Origin: Noviherbaspirillum malthae
Lineage (GTDB): Bacteria > Pseudomonadota > Gammaproteobacteria > Burkholderiales > Burkholderiaceae_D
Direction: 5' to 3'
Assembly: GCF_015352985.1 (NCBI RefSeq)
Contig: NZ_JACYXF010000050.1
Coordinates: 1 to 48,242, forward strand
Length of the DNA: 48,242 bases
Under the pieces are notes generated by a model. The model worked only from the letters and a program-made list of their open reading frames with translations. It was not told the DNA's origin and did no database searches. The number at the start of each line of letters is the position of its first letter. Position 1 is the stretch's first letter. This document shows positions 38,636 to 46,291 of this stretch, in pieces. The position numbers were made by a program, and so were the translations under genes.

Positions 38636-39880
38636 GTGGCTCAACAGTGGATCAAAGGCAACAAATTCACCTTGCTCGAAAACGGAGAAGAATTTTTTCC
38701 GCGCGTGTTTGAAGTCATAGCCAACGCGCGCAGGGAAGTCGTTCTCGAAACATTCATTCTTTATGAGGACAAGGTAGGTCTTGCCTTGCGGGAAGCCTTG
38801 CTTGCGGCGGCACGCCGCGGGGCGAAGGTCGATATCACCATCGATGGTTTCGGCTCGCCCGACCTGTCGGACGAATTCATTTCCGGCCTGACGGAGGCCG
38901 GAGTGCGCGTCCATGTCTTCGATCCCGGCATGCGGCTGTTCGGACAGCGCACGAATGTATTCCGGCGCATGCACCGCAAGATCGTCGTGGTGGATTGCGA
39001 ACGGGCTTTTATCGGAGGCATCAATTATTCCGCGGACCATCTGCTCGATTTCGGACCCGAAGCCAAGCAGGATTATTCGGTCGAGATCGAAGGGCCGATC
39101 GTTGCCTATATCCGGCGTTTCGCCTACGCGGCCATGACCGTGGACAAGTCCGGCTGGCGATGGCCCCGCTTCAGGAAAGCGCCGGCGCCGGAGCGGCTGC
39201 CAGTTTCCGGACAGGCGGAGGCGCTCTTCCTCTGGCGCGACAATCACCGGCACCGCGACGACATCGAGCGCCAGTACCGCCTCGGCATTCGCCTTGCGAA
39301 GAAGCGGGTCATCATCGCCAACGCGTATTTCTTTCCGGGCTATCGGCTGCTCAAGGAATTGCGCAAGGCGTCCCGGCGCGGCGTCGAAGTGGTGCTGATC
39401 CTGCAGGGCATGCCGGACATGGCCATCGTCAAGTTCGGGGCCAGCATGCTGTATTCGCACCTGCTGCGCGCTCGCGTGCGCATCTACGAATACTGCGCGC
39501 GGCCTCTGCATGGCAAGGTGGCGCTGGTCGACGACGAATGGGCCACCGTCGGCTCCAGCAATCTCGATCCGCTCAGCCTCGCGCTCAACCTCGAAGCCAA
39601 TGTCTTCATCCATGACCGCGAATTCAATCATCAGCTTTACGAGAAGCTGAGCTATCTGATGCAGCACAGCTGCAAAGAGATACAAGCAGAGGAATTGCAG
39701 GAATCCAGCTGGTGGCGCCGCGTGCGAGGCTTCTTCCTGTACCACATCCTGCGCCGTTATCCCAGCTGGGCCGGCTGGCTGCCGGCACATGCGCCCCGGC
39801 TTACCGTGCTGGCTTCCGGTGCCAGCTCGACCGCGCAGCACAAGGATACCGAGCGCGTTACCGAAACGGCGCGCACATGA
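38636..39880 (+). CDS. clsB: Cardiolipin synthase B / phospholipase D family
   Basis: A 414-residue enzyme with two HKD motifs: HRKIVVVDCERAFIGG and HGKVALVDDEWATVGSSN (both HxKxxxxD complete). The N-terminal opening LLENGEEFFPRVFEVIANAR and the C-terminal aromatic/basic stretch (WWRRVRGFFLYHILRRYPSW) match ClsB/YbhO-type cardiolipin synthases, which join phosphatidyl groups at the membrane. The start is GTG at 38636, ~10 nt after an AGGAGG site at 38621-38626. Its stop overlaps the start of the ybhN-type gene (ATGA), an arrangement also known from E. coli ybhO-ybhN. Confidence 0.92.
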   Translation: MAQQWIKGNKFTLLENGEEFFPRVFEVIANARREVVLETFILYEDKVGLALREALLAAARRGAKVDITIDGFGSPDLSDEFISGLTEAGVRVHVFDPGMRLFGQRTNVFRRMHRKIVVVDCERAFIGGINYSADHLLDFGPEAKQDYSVEIEGPIVAYIRRFAYAAMTVDKSGWRWPRFRKAPAPERLPVSGQAEALFLWRDNHRHRDDIERQYRLGIRLAKKRVIIANAYFFPGYRLLKELRKASRRGVEVVLILQGMPDMAIVKFGASMLYSHLLRARVRIYEYCARPLHGKVALVDDEWATVGSSNLDPLSLALNLEANVFIHDREFNHQLYEKLSYLMQHSCKEIQAEELQESSWWRRVRGFFLYHILRRYPSWAGWLPAHAPRLTVLASGASSTAQHKDTERVTETART

Positions 39881-40881
39881 GGCCCGCGCAACAGGATCAA
39901 GTCCGGCCTGCGGGTGCCGTGGCGAAGCAGTCTTCGCAAGGTCTGGCCGGCAAGGCATGGTGGCAGTGGCTCAAGCGAATCGCCAAGATTGCCTTCTTTG
40001 CGGCAGTCGCCTATCTGCTGTTCACGCAGGCGCGCTCCATCGAATGGGACAAGGTGCTGGCGGCCTTGAAGGATCGCCCGCTGCAGGGTTTGATGATCGC
40101 GGCGGTGCTGGCGGCGTGCAGCCATCTGCTGTACAGCTGCTTCGACCTGTTCGGCCGGCAGGCCACCGGCCACGGCCTGCCGGTTCCCAAGGTCATGACC
40201 GTCAACTTCATCAGTTATGCATTCAACCTCAACTTCGGGTCGCTGATCGGCGGCGTGGCGTTCCGCTATCGGCTCTATTCCCGCCTGGGACTCGATACCG
40301 AGGTGATCACCCGCGTCCTGTTCATGAGCATGATCACCAACTGGCTGGGATACCTTCTGCTGGCCGGATTGTCGTTCTGGCTGAATCCCATCGATGTGCC
40401 CAAGGACTGGAAAATCGATCAGCAGGCCTTGCGCATTCTGGGTTTCGTCCTGTTTCTGGGAGCGGCCGCCTACGTGGCGCTCTGCGCCTTCTCGAAGCGG
40501 CGAAGCTGGACGATACGCGGCAAGGAGGTTACCTTGCCGCCCCTGCGCATGGCGCTGCTGCAGTTGGGCATATCCTCGCTTAACTGGATGCTGATCGGTG
40601 GAACCATCTACTTTCTGCTCGAACAGAAACTCGATTATCCCGCAGTGCTCGCCGTACTTCTCGTTGCGGCGGTTGCGGGCGTGATCACGCATGTGCCGGC
40701 GGGACTGGGCGTGCTGGAAGCGGTCTTCATTGCACTGCTGACCGGCGAACTGTCGCGCAACGACATGCTCGCCGGATTGCTGGCCTACCGGGCGATTTAC
40801 TACCTGCTGCCGTTGACGATCGCGCTTGTACTGTATCTGGTGACCGAGGCGCGAGCGAAGAATACCGCTGCGGCAGGATAA
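39877..40881 (+). CDS. YbhN/lysylphosphatidylglycerol synthetase-like transmembrane protein
   Basis: A 334-residue polytopic membrane protein of the UPF0104/LPG-synthetase transmembrane family. About eight hydrophobic segments are visible (IAKIAFFAAVAYLLFT, LMIAAVLAACSHLLYS, ILGFVLFLGAAAYVAL, ...). Conserved pieces: NFISYAFNLNFGSLIGGVAFRYR (split by function, first loop) and VLLVAAVAGVITHVPAGLGVLE near the C-terminus. It lacks the soluble aminoacyl-transferase domain of MprF. ATG 39877 overlaps the clsB stop. It probably flips or organises phospholipids together with ClsB; this is inferred from the partner. Confidence 0.9.
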   Translation: MRPAQQDQVRPAGAVAKQSSQGLAGKAWWQWLKRIAKIAFFAAVAYLLFTQARSIEWDKVLAALKDRPLQGLMIAAVLAACSHLLYSCFDLFGRQATGHGLPVPKVMTVNFISYAFNLNFGSLIGGVAFRYRLYSRLGLDTEVITRVLFMSMITNWLGYLLLAGLSFWLNPIDVPKDWKIDQQALRILGFVLFLGAAAYVALCAFSKRRSWTIRGKEVTLPPLRMALLQLGISSLNWMLIGGTIYFLLEQKLDYPAVLAVLLVAAVAGVITHVPAGLGVLEAVFIALLTGELSRNDMLAGLLAYRAIYYLLPLTIALVLYLVTEARAKNTAAAG

Positions 40882-40902
40882 GAAGCAGACAACACAGATA
40901 TT

Positions 40903-40922
40903 CAAGTCCTCAATCGGACTTG
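40903..40922. terminator. Hairpin between convergent genes
   Basis: CAAGTCC (40903-40909), 6-nt loop, GGACTTG (40916-40922); it overlaps the 3' end of the nucleotidyltransferase gene and follows the ybhN-type stop by 22 nt. No strong T-tract. Confidence 0.35.
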
Positions 40923-41731
40923 TGCCCGCGCTCCTGTATCGCCTCGGTCCAGCTTTCCGCATCTTCGGCCGTCATGGTGCCGGGCGGCAGCAGGCGCGCG
41001 TCACGGTATCCCCAGCGCTCGATATCCGGCAGATACTGGGCGCGCGAGAGCAGCGTGCCCTGGCAGACATGATCGGCCGCCGGAGCCGTTTCCATTTCTC
41101 CGCGCAGCCTGTCGATCAGCGTATCCATCAGCCAGCGCGGCACGAGGTTGTGATGGTCGGGGTAGACAAAGCCGAACAGCACCAGGTGGCTGAACAGCAG
41201 GCGCCAGTGAGGATTGAATCTTTCCAGCAGGCGCTGCCAATCCATGGCGCCGCTGCCGGTGCGGATCAGGTGAGCAATGTCGGCGCCGTCGAACCGCTCC
41301 CTTTCCATGATGAAGGCCTTCGACCAGATGGTTTCCTCGACCGGACAGATCAGGACCGGCTGGCCCAGCACTTCGCCTTCCACCGCATGTTCGAACCAGG
41401 CGTCATCGACTTCCGCAATGCCGTTTCCGGAATTGAAGATCAGGTCCACGAAATGTTCGCCGCAGTGAATCTTCCCGAGCCAGTGCGGATAAGTCAGTTC
41501 GGTGGCATAGCCGTGCGGCTTCAACGCCTCGGTCAGCCGCTCGAAGTCCTTGCGCAGGATAAAGAGATCGAGGTCTTTCGTGGGGCGGGTGATTCCGGTG
41601 AACTGCGAGAACGCATAAGCGCCGCCCACCATGAACGGAATCCTGGCTGCGGCCATGCTTCGCAGCACATCCTGATAGAAGACGGATGCATGGTCGCCGT
41701 TATCCACGGCCTTGATGAGGGTGTTCTGCAT
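40910..41731 (-). CDS. Nucleotidyltransferase family protein
   Basis: A 273-residue protein. The pol-beta-type nucleotidyltransferase signature is visible: FMVGGAYAFSQF followed by TRPTKDLDLFI, i.e. the GG...DxD motif. Further conserved features include GEHFVDLIFNSGNG and CPVEETIWSKAFIMERERFDGADI. The fold is that of the broad AbiEii/MNT-like family, but no antitoxin or abortive-infection partner is adjacent. The neighbour across a 160-nt gap is a divergent metallophosphoesterase. ATG 41731 (MQNTLIK) is preferred; a frame extension of 13 codons lacks support. Substrate unknown. Confidence 0.82.
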   Translation of the reverse strand: MQNTLIKAVDNGDHASVFYQDVLRSMAAARIPFMVGGAYAFSQFTGITRPTKDLDLFILRKDFERLTEALKPHGYATELTYPHWLGKIHCGEHFVDLIFNSGNGIAEVDDAWFEHAVEGEVLGQPVLICPVEETIWSKAFIMERERFDGADIAHLIRTGSGAMDWQRLLERFNPHWRLLFSHLVLFGFVYPDHHNLVPRWLMDTLIDRLRGEMETAPAADHVCQGTLLSRAQYLPDIERWGYRDARLLPPGTMTAEDAESWTEAIQERGHKSD

Positions 41732-41891
41732 GTTCGGGATGAAAGCAGTTAAATGATGAAGGTTCAGCAAAACTTATGCCACGGATTTGCGGTCACTCCG
41801 TTGTGTGCAGCATGCTTCCTGCAAGCGGGTTGGGGAACGTCTGCCGGCCGTTTGCATCGATCCACATGATCAAGTTCGAATGAGGAGTGAT

Positions 41892-42644
41892 ATGAGTTCT
41901 CCAGAGAAAGTCCGGGTGGCTGCAGTCGGCGACTTGCACTGCACCAAGACATCCGGCGGTACCTTGCGCAGTTTCTTTTCCGAGATATCGGATGCGGCCG
42001 ACGTGCTTCTGCTGTGCGGGGATCTCACCGATTACGGCCTGCCGGAAGAAGCTCACGTCCTGGTAGAAGAACTATCCGGCGCAAAGATGCCCATCATCGC
42101 GGTGCTGGGAAACCATGACGTCGAATCCGGACAGCAGGATGAGGTGCAGCGCATTCTCACCAGCGGCGGAGTCAAGATCCTCGACGGTGATGCCTGCGAG
42201 GTGCATGGCATCGGCATCGCCGGTACCAAGGGCTTCGCAGGCGGTTACGGACGGGGCGCCCTCGGTCCTTGGGGAGAGTCGGTCATCAAGGCCTTCGTCA
42301 ATGAAGCCATACAGGAAGCCTTGAAACTCGAAACCGCGTTGGCCAAGCTGCGCACGCCCTATCGCATTGCGATGCTGCACTATTCGCCGATCGAAGCCAC
42401 GGTGCGCGGCGAACCTGTCGAAATCTTTCCTTTCCTTGGCACAAGCCGTCTGGAAGATCCCCTGATCCATTATCCGGTCCAGGCGGTCTTCCACGGCCAT
42501 GCGCACCGCGGCACGCCCGAGGGCGCAACCGTGAACGGCATCCCGGTGTATAACGTCGCGCGGCCGCTGCTGCAGCGTACCTACCCCGACAGGCCGCCGT
42601 TCCGCCTGATCGAAATTGAAAAAGAGGAGCGCGTCGCCGTGTAA
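41892..42644 (+). CDS. Metallophosphoesterase
   Basis: A 250-residue calcineurin-like phosphoesterase. Metal-binding motifs in order: GDLHC (residues ~12-16), CGDLTDYG, LGNHDVES, LHYSP and FHGHAHRGTP. The set is complete for a dinuclear site. ATG 41892 lies behind GAGGAG. The enzyme would hydrolyse a phosphomonoester or diester; the substrate is not evident. It diverges from a nucleotidyltransferase and converges with a diguanylate cyclase. Confidence 0.92.
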   Translation: MSSPEKVRVAAVGDLHCTKTSGGTLRSFFSEISDAADVLLLCGDLTDYGLPEEAHVLVEELSGAKMPIIAVLGNHDVESGQQDEVQRILTSGGVKILDGDACEVHGIGIAGTKGFAGGYGRGALGPWGESVIKAFVNEAIQEALKLETALAKLRTPYRIAMLHYSPIEATVRGEPVEIFPFLGTSRLEDPLIHYPVQAVFHGHAHRGTPEGATVNGIPVYNVARPLLQRTYPDRPPFRLIEIEKEERVAV

Positions 42645-42645
42645 A

Positions 42646-42670
42646 TTCGACAGAACGGCGTACTGTCGAG
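42646..42670. terminator. Hairpin between convergent genes
   Basis: TCGACAG (42647-42653), 9-nt loop, CTGTCGA (42663-42669), in the 33-nt gap between the phosphoesterase stop and the cyclase stop. It lacks a T-tract. Confidence 0.4.
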
Positions 42671-42677
42671 GACGGGC

Positions 42678-44063
42678 TCAGGCATGGTCGCCGGATGCGA
42701 TTTCAACGCGGTTGCGGCCATTGCGCTTGGCGCGGTAGAGCGCCTGGTCTGCCGCAACGAAGAGTTCGGCAGCATTCGCGGTGCGGCTGTCCTTGCCGAA
42801 TTGCGCAAGACCTACCGAGAAGGTGGCGCTGAACTCGCTGTCATTGCTCTTGTGCCTGATGGCCTGGAACGCCATTCGGATTTCATCGAGCACGCGCGCG
42901 GCCGCGCTGGCATCGGTAACGGGCAGGAGAACGGCGAATTCCTCGCCGCCATAGCGACCGACCACATCGCCGTTGCGAAGCCTTCGCTGCAGCAGCCGCG
43001 CGGCCGCGCGCAGCACCTGGTCGCCCACCGGATGGCCGTAGGTATCGTTGATGCGCTTGAAGTCATCGAGATCGATCATGGCCAGCGTCAGCGCTTCTCC
43101 GCGCCGCATGCTACGGGTGAGCTCGCGTTCGGCCTGTTCCTGCAGCGCCGCATGGTTGTACAGTCCGGTCAGGCCGTCGCGCATGATGAGGGTGTGCAGG
43201 GCACGGTAGCGTTCGATGCGGACCGATACCGCCTGAATCAGTTCGCCGTGCGCCATCGAGCGCGGAAAGAGGTCGTCGGCGCCGCAGCGAATCGCATCGC
43301 GCCATGCCTGCTGCGTTGCCTGCGAACTCAGCAGGACGATGGGGAGATCGAGGAATGTCTTGCTTTGCCTGATCAGCGCAGTCAGGTCCACACCGCCGCA
43401 GCCGGGCGTTTCCACATCCATCACGACCAGCTCGGGCCGGCTGTCGCCGAGCGCGCTGAACATGTCGAGCGGCTTCAGAATCAGTGTCACCTCCATGCCT
43501 GCGGCATGGAAGGCGTCGGCATAGGCGGCCGACCGCTGCCGGTCGTTGCCGATCAGGAGCAGCCGGTAAGGAGCCTGCTCCTGATGCGGGCTCAGCGCAT
43601 CGAGATAATCCGCCAGGGCCTGGATATCCAGCGGTTTGAGGAAGAAGGCGTCGATGCCGGCGTGCGCCGCCTTCAGGCGCAATTCCATATGCGCATGAGA
43701 CGACAGCAGCACCATGGGCGGCTTGTTCTGGCAAAGCGTGCGGATTTTCCCAAACTCGCCCAGCATCCACTCATCGAGGCCGCGGCAGCCCGCATCGATC
43801 AGTACCGGATTGACGGGAACGGCGGGAAGATGCTCCGCCAGGCTCGCCATGCTGTCGAGCGTTACCACGCGATAGCCGCAGGCGGACAGTTGCAGCGCGG
43901 CATCCTTGGCCAGCAGCGGATTGTGGTTGATCAGATAAACCATCTTGGTGGAATGCTCCGGCAGGAAGCTGGCTAGCCGTCGTCCGCACTCTTCAACCGC
44001 AGGATGCGCCAGCGCGAGGTCAGGGTTATTGGGTACTACGGCATATGTATGTTGTTGGTTCAT
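42678..44063 (-). CDS. Response-regulator diguanylate cyclase (REC-REC-GGDEF)
   Basis: A 461-residue cytoplasmic protein. Two receiver-like domains lie at ~40-160 and ~165-285. The second has the phospho-acceptor in LVVMDVETPG. The first is less canonical: VYLINHNPLL replaces the acidic pair, though VLIDAG retains an aspartate. A GGDEF domain follows (LIMRDGLTGLYNHAAL; active site GGEEF at 372-376), with the inhibitory RxxD site RNGD at 363-366. It should make c-di-GMP from GTP under phosphorelay control with product inhibition. A PilZ receptor is encoded at 343-696. ATG 44063; no kinase is adjacent. Confidence 0.92.
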   Translation of the reverse strand: MNQQHTYAVVPNNPDLALAHPAVEECGRRLASFLPEHSTKMVYLINHNPLLAKDAALQLSACGYRVVTLDSMASLAEHLPAVPVNPVLIDAGCRGLDEWMLGEFGKIRTLCQNKPPMVLLSSHAHMELRLKAAHAGIDAFFLKPLDIQALADYLDALSPHQEQAPYRLLLIGNDRQRSAAYADAFHAAGMEVTLILKPLDMFSALGDSRPELVVMDVETPGCGGVDLTALIRQSKTFLDLPIVLLSSQATQQAWRDAIRCGADDLFPRSMAHGELIQAVSVRIERYRALHTLIMRDGLTGLYNHAALQEQAERELTRSMRRGEALTLAMIDLDDFKRINDTYGHPVGDQVLRAAARLLQRRLRNGDVVGRYGGEEFAVLLPVTDASAAARVLDEIRMAFQAIRHKSNDSEFSATFSVGLAQFGKDSRTANAAELFVAADQALYRAKRNGRNRVEIASGDHA

Positions 44064-44350
44064 TCTGTCTCTGTGCGAATGCTTTCAGCGAGTTGGGTAA
44101 TACCTGTCAGACCTCCGGCTTCGTGTCGGCCACGCCGGCAGACGCCGCCATGCATGCAGCCAACCGGCTCTGAGCAGGACGAGGCCTGCGCTCCAGGCCC
44201 ATACCTTCCTCCGGTGATTGCCGTTCCACCCTCCCGGAAAGGCAATCGCTACATCCTTATGTGGCATGCCGTGTAAAAAGTTCCAGCTGCCGGGACGGCA
44301 GTCCTACAAATGCAGACCGCGAACGCGACTGCCGCATAAGGAGGCGTGAT
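44064..44350. other. Upstream region with alternative leader hairpins
   Basis: The gap between the diguanylate cyclase start (minus) and the small basic ORF (plus). Toward its right end it contains two overlapping, mutually exclusive stems just before an AAGGAGG ribosome site (separate entry). No coding potential elsewhere. Confidence 0.45.
44287..44334 (+). promoter_or_regulatory. Mutually exclusive hairpins in front of a ribosome site
   Basis: Stem A: CTGCCG (44287-44292)/CGGCAG (44296-44301). Stem B: CGGCAGTC (44296-44303)/GACTGCCG (44327-44334). Both need the same central strand. Stem B ends 3 nt before AAGGAGG (44338-44344). Such a switchable leader could control translation of the following small ORF and the pyruvate kinase-like gene. 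Confidence 0.35.
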
Positions 44351-44464
44351 GTGAAAAATAAGAATTTGCGATTGGCCATACCGAAGCGAGATCTTTATAG
44401 TCGGCCTCGCTTTCGAAGGAAAGCGGAAGCCATCGGGCCTGGGCATGTCTGCATGGTGGAATAA
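44351..44464 (+). CDS. Small basic ORF upstream of the pyruvate kinase-like gene
   Basis: A 37-codon frame starting GTG at 44351, 6 nt behind a perfect AAGGAGG (44338-44344). It starts MKNKNLRLAIPKRDLYSR and is very basic, ending GHVCMVE. Its stop (44464) lies only 7 nt before an ATG (44472) in frame with the pyruvate kinase-like gene, so it could be a leader peptide or a small protein coupled to it. No homology is recognised. Confidence 0.45.
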   Translation: MKNKNLRLAIPKRDLYSRPRFRRKAEAIGPGHVCMVE

Positions 44465-44597
44465 AAAATGAATGTCCATGGAACAGAATGCCCGCCATTG
44501 CCACATATCTGCAATGAGACGAGGCTGGAAGGCCGGCTCTCATGCGTATCGCGACAGCGATTGGGAGCGGGCCCACCGGAACGGGAAAGGGAAAAGC

Positions 44598-45779
44598 ATG
44601 CAGGATGACTGGGTCGGCAGACGCAGGAGACAGACCGGGATCATGGCGACGCTGGGCACTTCCAGCAGCCATCCCGACGTCATCGCCGAGTTGCACGATG
44701 CCGGCACGGATGTCTTTCGACTCGACTTCAGCCATGGCTCGCTCGCAGCGCACCGCGATCGCTGCCGGACGATACGTGCGCTTGACCATCAATCGTCCCG
44801 TCCCGCAGCCATAATGGCAGACCTGCAGGGTGCACAATTCCGGCTTGGGCCGATTGTAGGCGGCTTTGCCAGCCTGAGCGCCGGGCAGATGCTGCGCCTG
44901 GACCTCGATGCTTCTCCGGGCAACCGCCGGCGTCTTTCCGTACCTCATCCCGAATTCTTTGCAATGGCGAGGTCGGGCGACGAACTTTTCATCGACGGCG
45001 GACGGGTGCGCCTGTTGGTCATGTCGGCCGCGCAAAGCCATATCGACGCCATCGTGCTGACCGGCGGCTATGTTGCAGATGCCAAGCGCATTTCCATTCC
45101 CGATAGCACGGGGCCTGTCGGTTTGACCGAAAAGGATCGCGCCGACGCAAGTCATGCAGCAGCAATGGGCGTGGACTGGCTGGCTTTGCCTGCAAGCTGC
45201 GGCAGCGAGGGCTTTGACGAGGCAAGGCATCTGGCCGGCGCAGAAGTCCGCTTGATGGTCAGGCTGGATAATCCGGCCGCACTGGCGCATATCAATGAAA
45301 CGCTTGCCATGGCGGACGGGATCATGCTTGCACGCCAGGATCTCGCCATGAGCATGAATAGAAAGCAGATATGCAGTCTGCAGAAACGCTTGTTCGCAGA
45401 CTGCGACGCTGCGGGAAAGATAATGGTCGCCGCAATACAGGCATTGGCGGACTGCGAGCGCGATGCCAATGATTGCTATCTTTCCGTCGGAGCGTTGACT
45501 GACGCGGTCCATCAAGGGGCTCATGTATTGATGCTGTCGGCCGGCTCCGCTACGGGCGCCTTCCCGGTCGAAAGCGTAATCATGATGGAACGACTCATCC
45601 GTACCGCGGAATGCGGATTATGTCCGGAGGGTTTCATGGATGCTGATCGCGCACCAGCCGAGATGCAAGTCATTGACGAGCCGGAATCTCACTGGCATCA
45701 ACCGCCTCGCATCGAGATGCGGAAACGTTCAAGAGATCCTCGCATGCCGGACGATAGTCATATGCCGGCTCCTCAATAA
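44598..45779 (+). CDS. Pyruvate kinase-like protein, divergent and probably catalytically impaired
   Basis: A 393-residue homologue of the pyruvate kinase A/B domains. Recognisable landmarks: IMATLGTSSSHPDVI, FRLDFSHGS (R41-G47), ADLQGAQFRLG, a B domain, LTEKDRADASHAAAMGVDWLAL, DGIMLARQDLA and LMLSAGSATGAFPVESVIMME. Key residues differ: KIEN is R222-L-D-N, ARGDLG is ARQDLA (245-250), the catalytic TATQ is AAIQ, NFSHG is DFSHG, and DLKGP is DLQGA. The regulatory C-terminal domain is missing; a polar tail of ~50 residues (HWHQPPRIEMRKRS...) follows instead. The family makes pyruvate and ATP from PEP; this one may have lost or changed that activity. ATG 44598 is used; in-frame ATGs at 44472 and 44478 are alternatives. 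Confidence 0.85.
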   Translation: MQDDWVGRRRRQTGIMATLGTSSSHPDVIAELHDAGTDVFRLDFSHGSLAAHRDRCRTIRALDHQSSRPAAIMADLQGAQFRLGPIVGGFASLSAGQMLRLDLDASPGNRRRLSVPHPEFFAMARSGDELFIDGGRVRLLVMSAAQSHIDAIVLTGGYVADAKRISIPDSTGPVGLTEKDRADASHAAAMGVDWLALPASCGSEGFDEARHLAGAEVRLMVRLDNPAALAHINETLAMADGIMLARQDLAMSMNRKQICSLQKRLFADCDAAGKIMVAAIQALADCERDANDCYLSVGALTDAVHQGAHVLMLSAGSATGAFPVESVIMMERLIRTAECGLCPEGFMDADRAPAEMQVIDEPESHWHQPPRIEMRKRSRDPRMPDDSHMPAPQ

Positions 45780-45950
45780 ATGAGAACCAAGACGGGGCGC
45801 TCCGCAGGTCCATTCGTTCGCCGGTTATCATGTGACGACGCCTCTCTGCCTGAATGCGAAGCATATATAGTGTTCGTGGCATGTACAGGACCAATGGGAT
45901 CAGTGGTCTCTCACTCAACAAGGCTGAAGTGATGCGTCGGGATGCGTAAC

Positions 45951-45982
45951 GCAGCAATGAACAATGGCAGCAATGAACAATG
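45951..45982 (+). repeat. 16-bp perfect tandem duplication
   Basis: GCAGCAATGAACAATG occurs twice head to tail (45951-45966 and 45967-45982) in non-coding sequence. Confidence 0.9.
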
Positions 45983-46084
45983 AGCGCAGCGCCGGGAAAC
46001 GCGAAACGGTGCAATCTCAAGTCATGAAGTGCTGCGGGAGCAGCAGTAATCGCTGCGCTTTAAAGTCTCCACAGGAGAAGGGCG

Positions 46085-46168
46085 ATGAAAGTCCGGCTTT
46101 TGCGGAATACTTTTAGCGGTGCAGCTGAAAACGCCCTCAGATCAGTTCTGGCAAACCCTCTCCTTTAA
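46085..46168 (+). CDS. Possible 27-residue small protein
   Basis: ATG 46085 stands 7 nt behind AGGAG in the run ACAGGAGAAGGGCG, and the frame (starting MKVRLLRNTFSGAAENALR) ends at TAA 46168. It is basic and possibly amphipathic. There is no homology to call on; support is the ribosome site only. Confidence 0.3.
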   Translation: MKVRLLRNTFSGAAENALRSVLANPLL

Positions 46169-46291
46169 TTCGCGGGGCGGCCATGCCCTCCGGGTTGGCA
46201 ACCCTTGCCCACAACCGTTCGTCCGGTCGATAGTGCAATCTGATCCGCGAACGTGACGATGCCAATGCATGGAGTTTCCGGGGATTGACGC

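Larger units (their letters stand above)
45780..46291. other. Intergenic region with tandem repeat and small ORF
   Basis: This 512-nt gap between the pyruvate kinase-like gene (plus) and the LysR gene end (minus) contains a 16-bp tandem duplication (45951-45982) and a 27-codon ORF with a good ribosome site (46085-46168). I see no obvious terminators for either flanking gene. Confidence 0.5.

Noticed and set aside
38621..39958. A 445-codon open frame antisense to clsB
   Set aside because: The HKD motifs on the plus strand define the real gene; the antisense frame is a composition artefact.
40910..42644. Nucleotidyltransferase plus phosphoesterase as a toxin-antitoxin or nucleotide-signalling defence pair
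   Set aside because: The genes are divergent with 160 nt between starts, the nucleotidyltransferase lacks an adjacent MNT/HEPN or AbiEi partner, and there are no defence-island neighbours.
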